Assembly (NCBI RefSeq): GCF_000346615.1
Contig: NZ_ANNU01000054.1
Location: forward strand, 1-56,529
Source: Nafulsella turpanensis ZLM-10
GTDB taxonomy: Bacteria > Bacteroidota > Bacteroidia > Cytophagales > Cyclobacteriaceae
Reading direction: 5' to 3'
Length of the DNA: 56,529 bases
Part shown: positions 53,159 through 56,529 of the stretch, one piece after another
How the letters are laid out: every line of letters begins with the position of its first letter
Numbering within the stretch: the stretch's first letter is position 1
Made by a program: the position numbers and the translations under genes
The notes under the pieces: model-generated
The model's input: the letters and a program-made list of their open reading frames with translations, nothing else
What the model was told of the DNA's origin: nothing
The model's database searches: none

Positions 53159-54142
53159 CCTTTCCTCTTCAGGTTCGAAAAAGTCTTTGGTGATTTTAAG
53201 CTCCAGCAAGCTAGAAGCCCCATCATCATTATCTGCCACCGAAAGGGCATGGAAATCTCCTTCAGGTGTTTGCGAAACGATATCAATGGACTCCAGCTTC
53301 TCCAGTATGCCCGTGCCCTCTTCATCAATCACTAAAACAGTGCGGGTAGGTCTCCCTTTCTCCAGCTCATCTACAGAAAGGCTACCAATAAAGCTCCCTA
53401 AAATGTCTCCGTCATCAATCCAGTTTTGGGTATCCTCAACCGTAGCCGTAAACAGCAGGGCACGCTTTTCAGGTACCGGACAGGCGCCGGAAAAGCCTGC
53501 GGTTACACCTTTTATTTCCGGCAGGATAATAGGATAAAAGTTCATTTCCAGCTCCTGCAACTCTTTCTCATTTTTCAGGTAAGCCTTAAAGTTGTCCCAA
53601 CGGAGAGTAATGATATAATTATTACCGCGGTTGAATAAATAAACAGTACCGTCCATCAGAGCTGCTCCTTCGAGGTTAAAGCTTTCTATGCCTATTTGCA
53701 TCCTTTCCATTAAGGCTGCATAAAAAGCACTCAAAGAAAAATGCTCCACCTGCACAGGCTCGCCCATCGTTATTTGCAGCAGGCTATCGCGCTCCACCGA
53801 TTTAGAGCCAGAGCCAAAAGCATAAAGCACCAGCTGACTGCCGGAAGTGTCGGCAAGCAAGCTTTCAAAATCCGGCTTAAGCGGCTTGGGAATCCGGTGC
53901 ATCTCCTTAAAAGAGGGCAGGAGCAGCGTTTTATTCATGGACTCGAAACTGGCACTGAGAGTAAAAAGGAAGGGAGAATCATCTCCCACAATATATACCC
54001 TGCCCTTTTCCACTGCCAGTCCGGAACCGGAAGGAACTTCTTCTAATATAACTGCACGGCCTGTTATAATCATTGGATTCTGATGATGAATGAGTATAGG
54101 TAAAAGACTAAAGATAAGCGCCAGTGGAAGAAAAATCATCAT
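53156..54142 (-). CDS. Secreted propeller-like protein, unknown (DUF6929-like)
   Basis: A 328-residue protein. An N-terminal hydrophobic run (MMIFLPLALIFSLLPILI) acts as signal or anchor. Residues 35-325 show repeats with GLAVEKGRVYIVGDDSPFLF, GSQLVLYAFGSGSK, LEGAALMDGTVYLFNRGNN, and LGSFIGSLSVDELEKGRP, like an esterase-like phytase or SdiA-regulated type propeller. The pattern resembles a Bacteroidota family I know as DUF6929, but I am not certain. It is convergent with the DUF4249 gene and probably a separate transcript. Confidence 0.6.
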   Translation of the reverse strand: MMIFLPLALIFSLLPILIHHQNPMIITGRAVILEEVPSGSGLAVEKGRVYIVGDDSPFLFTLSASFESMNKTLLLPSFKEMHRIPKPLKPDFESLLADTSGSQLVLYAFGSGSKSVERDSLLQITMGEPVQVEHFSLSAFYAALMERMQIGIESFNLEGAALMDGTVYLFNRGNNYIITLRWDNFKAYLKNEKELQELEMNFYPIILPEIKGVTAGFSGACPVPEKRALLFTATVEDTQNWIDDGDILGSFIGSLSVDELEKGRPTRTVLVIDEEGTGILEKLESIDIVSQTPEGDFHALSVADNDDGASSLLELKITKDFFEPEEER

Positions 54143-54432
54143 AAAAGGGTTAAAACTTCACTTGAAATTATCTTTAATAAATGCTGTCTGCCACTCGGGG
54201 CTAAAAGGCTGCTCCTGCACTCCTCAATAGTTTTACAAACATATTGTTAGCCGCTACTGAAAAGAATGGAGCAAGCAAGGCAGCCAGCGCAGTAAGGGAG
54301 TCGGAGTGTTACTCCACAAACAGGCTTCATGGCAAAAAAGGAAAGTTTGTACAAATAAAGAAGAATAACTTCAACACAAGACTATACAAACTGTTATAAC
54401 AACAAAACGAAAGTTTATAAACATCCATACTT

Positions 54433-54873
54433 ATGAGTAAAGAAATAAAAGTACAATATACCGCTTCTGCCACTTCAGAAGGAGGACGCCACGGGCAGGT
54501 AAAATCTTCCGACGGAGCTATAAACCTGAGCACTACCGAACCCAGAGAGCTGGGAGGTGATGGCGCGCAGGGAAAAACCAATCCGGAACAACTCTTTGCG
54601 GCAGGATATGCTGCCTGCTTTAGTAGTGCGGCAAAGCTTGCCGCTGAAACCCTGGGCCTGAAACTTGAAGACGATGCATTAAAAGTTACCTGCCATGTTT
54701 CCTTAGGAAAAGATCCGCAGGATAATGGCTTTGGCTTAAAAGTAAAAATGGAAATGCAGGCCGACGGACTGGAAGAAGAGGCTAAACAGCGACTAATTAA
54801 AAAGACAAATGAAATTTGCCCTTATTCTAAAGCCATTAAAGGGAATGTAGAGGTAGACCTGGTAACAAAATAG
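54433..54873 (+). CDS. ohr: Organic hydroperoxide resistance protein Ohr
   Basis: A 146-residue OsmC/Ohr-fold thiol peroxidase that reduces organic and lipid hydroperoxides. Catalytic residues: Arg19 in GGRHGQ, Glu52 in NPEQLF, Cys62 in YAACFSSA and Cys129 in ICPYSKA. The lipoyl-dependent reducing system is not in view. No OhrR regulator lies beside it. It is probably monocistronic, with 159 bases before the SDR gene on the same strand. Confidence 0.95.
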   Translation: MSKEIKVQYTASATSEGGRHGQVKSSDGAINLSTTEPRELGGDGAQGKTNPEQLFAAGYAACFSSAAKLAAETLGLKLEDDALKVTCHVSLGKDPQDNGFGLKVKMEMQADGLEEEAKQRLIKKTNEICPYSKAIKGNVEVDLVTK

Positions 54874-55032
54874 AGTTTTCCGGAACCCATTATAAACCGG
54901 CACCTGAAAGGTTAAAGCTTCACCTGAATGAAGCTCACCACCCAACGCCTTTTTTTTGCCAGATAAACCAGCACAGCTGACACCAAAAAGGTGCTGAACC
55001 ACATTTATTACATACGCTACCAACTGAAATTA

Positions 55033-55797
55033 ATGACTCACTGGGATTTAAAAAACAAAAGGGCGCTGGTTACCGGCGGCACCAAAGGAATAGGGCTGGC
55101 CATTGTAAAGGAATTTTTAGGGCTTGGTGCCGAAGTTCTTTTTACCGCTCGTAATAAAGAGCAGGTACAGCAGATAGAAAAGGAGCTTCGGGAAGAAGGA
55201 TTTAAAGCAAGCGGCTTATCTGCAGATGTTAGTAAGCCAGAAGACCGGATGCGACTGCAAAGCTGGATTAGCGAGCATTGGGGTGCTTTAGATGTGCTGG
55301 TAAACAATGCCGGCACCAATATACGTAAATCAACAACCGATTACCTGGAGCAGGAATACCGGCAGGTGATGGAAGTAAACCTGATGGCTCCTTTTGAACT
55401 GTGCCGCCAGCTGTTTCCCCTCCTGAAAGAGGGGAAAAATACTTCTATCATCAACATTGCCTCTATTGCCGGAATGTTCGATGTTCGTACCGGCTCCCCC
55501 TATAGTATGTCAAAGGCCGGCCTTATTCAACTCAGCAGGAATCTGGCTGCCGAGTGGGCAGAGGAGAATATTCGGGTGAATACCGTCTCTCCCTGGTTTA
55601 CCCAAACGCCCTTAACAAAAGGGCTCCTTTCCGATGCCGAAAGAGCCAACCCCATTATTGCACGCACACCCCAGAAACGCATTGCCGAGGCTGAGGAAAT
55701 GGCAGGAGCTGTCGCTTTTTTAGCCATGGAAAAGGCTTCTTACATTACCGGCCAGAACATTATTATTGACGGTGGCATGAGCATCAGTGCCCTATAG
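55033..55797 (+). CDS. Short-chain dehydrogenase/reductase
   Basis: 254 residues from the ATG at 55033 (MTHWDLKNKRALVTGGTKGIG); the frame extends upstream to another ATG at 54991, but that part has no family match. NAD(P) motif TGGTKGIG, NNAG, Ser in NIASIAGM and YSMSK with catalytic Tyr-x3-Lys; the end is SYITGQNIIIDGGMSISAL. It is close to the tropinone-reductase-like subfamily (the HWDLKNKRALVTGG start), but its substrate cannot be told. A terminator follows. Confidence 0.9.
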   Translation: MTHWDLKNKRALVTGGTKGIGLAIVKEFLGLGAEVLFTARNKEQVQQIEKELREEGFKASGLSADVSKPEDRMRLQSWISEHWGALDVLVNNAGTNIRKSTTDYLEQEYRQVMEVNLMAPFELCRQLFPLLKEGKNTSIINIASIAGMFDVRTGSPYSMSKAGLIQLSRNLAAEWAEENIRVNTVSPWFTQTPLTKGLLSDAERANPIIARTPQKRIAEAEEMAGAVAFLAMEKASYITGQNIIIDGGMSISAL

Positions 55798-55861
55798 ATA
55801 CAGGAGGCAGGAGAAATAAATCCACTGGAATGGAACATCACTCCCGGGCATCCGTATGCTG

Positions 55862-55897
55862 AAAAAATGCACTAAACTGATAGTGCATTATTTTTTT
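55862..55897 (+). terminator. Terminator of the SDR gene
   Basis: AATGCACTA and TAGTGCATT form a 9-bp stem around six bases, followed by ATTTTTTT, 65 bases after the stop. Confidence 0.85.
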
Positions 55898-55949
55898 CAC
55901 AAATAATTAACACCAGAAGATGACGAATTTAAAAAAGGAAATAGCGGGA

Positions 55950-56435
55950 ATGAAAATAAAGTTCTTGCTTTCGCTGGCGGCAGCCCTTTTTATGAGTGGC
56001 GCTGCCATGGCACAGGTATCAGCAGAACAGGAGCAGATAAAAACTGATTTTAGCGACGATGAACTGGAGCAGTTTGTGGATGTCTACATCAAGGCCAATG
56101 AAATAAGAATGGAGAATGAAACTGTAATGATGCAGGCCATTGAGGAGGAAGAAAACATTGACCTTGCAAAGTTCAATGAAATTCTGATGGCCCGCCAGCA
56201 GCAACAGAACATCAGCGAAATAGATGCTACAGCCGAAGAAATGGCTGCTTTCAACAAGGCTGCCCAAAAAATAATGGAAGTGCAGCAGGAAGCCCAGAAA
56301 GAAATTAGCCAGCTGATTGAAGAGGAAATAGGCCAGCAAACCTACCAGCAAATTGGAATGGCTTACCAGCAGGACCCTGAGCTGCAACAGGAAATTAACC
56401 AGCTCCTAGAAGAGAAAGTGGGAAAACAGGAATAA
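55950..56435 (+). CDS. Secreted DUF4168-like protein
   Basis: 161 residues from the ATG at 55950 (MKIKFLLSLAAALFMSG), which gives a clean signal peptide ending AMAQ; another ATG at 55920 adds ten non-signal residues. The mature part is helical, rich in Glu and Gln: FSDDELEQFVDVYIKANEIR, then the charged repeat DLAKFNEILMARQQQ, and two helices at the end. This matches the DUF4168 layout (a secreted four-helix protein of unknown function). It precedes the outward terminator at the right end. Confidence 0.75.
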   Translation: MKIKFLLSLAAALFMSGAAMAQVSAEQEQIKTDFSDDELEQFVDVYIKANEIRMENETVMMQAIEEEENIDLAKFNEILMARQQQQNISEIDATAEEMAAFNKAAQKIMEVQQEAQKEISQLIEEEIGQQTYQQIGMAYQQDPELQQEINQLLEEKVGKQE

Positions 56436-56476
56436 AACTGTTCCCATGCAAAAAGAGAAAGGCGGCTCATGAATAG

Positions 56477-56529
56477 CATGAGTGGTCGGAAGAAATTCCG
56501 GCCACTTTTTTTATGTTTTGAAGAGTCTG
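56477..56529. repeat. Right copy of 53-bp terminal inverted repeat
   Basis: The last 53 bases of the window, the exact reverse complement of bases 5-57. Outside the terminator hairpin the identity covers the stretch TTATGTTTTGAAGAGTCTG to the very end, so the repeat may continue beyond the window. Confidence 0.95.
56481..56512 (+). terminator. Rho-independent terminator inside the right repeat
   Basis: The same 11-bp stem and GAAA loop as at the left end, followed by T's on the plus strand, 45 bases past the stop of the DUF4168-like gene. Confidence 0.8.

Noticed and set aside
54914-54933. AGCTTCA-TGAAGCT hairpin after ohr as a terminator
   Set aside because: The stem is seven base pairs with no T-tract directly after it, so it is too weak to call.
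1-56529. The end repeats as inverted repeats of a transposon or linear element
   Set aside because: No transposase, target duplication or telomere resolvase is present, and the repeat is a terminator hairpin next to ordinary genes. A break at a repeat explains it better.

Overview
The window looks like a chromosomal contig from a Bacteroidota bacterium, most likely a pigmented aerobe of the Cytophagales. The signs are: a TonB-dependent receptor with an N-terminal carboxypeptidase-regulatory-like domain followed by a DUF4249-type lipoprotein; a LytS/LytTR pair; many Cys-lipoboxes; almost no Shine-Dalgarno sequences; TTTG/TAnnTTTG promoters; and a CrtY-type lycopene cyclase. I see no phage, insertion sequence, CRISPR array or integrase. 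Most of the window is ordinary chromosomal housekeeping and accessory metabolism.

Layout. 0-8 kb: a PQQ-type sugar dehydrogenase lipoprotein, small lipoproteins, an intradiol-dioxygenase-like/YceI operon, a LytS-LytTR pair and an M23-like protein, separated by long gene-poor stretches with decayed coding fragments. 8-13 kb: TlpA-like thioredoxin, TMEM220-like protein, PQQ-type propeller, heavy-metal-binding protein with a frameshifted neighbour, FNT channel. 13-16 kb: feoA-feoB-Cys-rich protein iron uptake operon. 16-22 kb: an atypical kinase-like membrane protein divergent from a metallophosphatase, a manganese catalase/FrnE-like DsbA operon, YwbE, and an APH-fold kinase-like protein. 22-28 kb: lycopene cyclase, thioredoxin, GAF-PAS histidine kinase, YgiD-like dioxygenase and its Crp/Fnr neighbour. 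28-36 kb: a second TlpA paralogue, tRNA-Arg, OMP, enoyl-CoA hydratase, PAP2-like protein with rpoN, asnS and sucD. 36-44 kb: ahcY, a cation/proton antiporter, birA, rsfS, ftsH, lpxH and a propeller. 44-49 kb: a TolC-HlyD-ABC export operon whose ABC ATPase has lost most catalytic motifs. 49-56.5 kb: FKBP/SlyD, TonB receptor with DUF4249, a propeller-like secreted protein, Ohr, an SDR and a DUF4168-like protein.

Themes. Redox and oxidative stress genes recur (Mn catalase, FrnE-like DsbA, Ohr, thioredoxin, two TlpA-like proteins, carotenoid cyclase). Envelope functions also recur (TonB receptor, TolC/HlyD/ABC exporter, LpxH, FtsH, OMP, M23). The points most worth a second look are the catalytically degenerate ABC exporter, the stand-alone FAM20/HipA-like kinase domain facing a metallophosphatase, a perfect 22-base dyad directly in front of crtY, and the 53-bp perfect inverted repeat that forms both ends of the window and carries an outward-facing terminator at each end. 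I found no convincing complete novel defence or mobile system.
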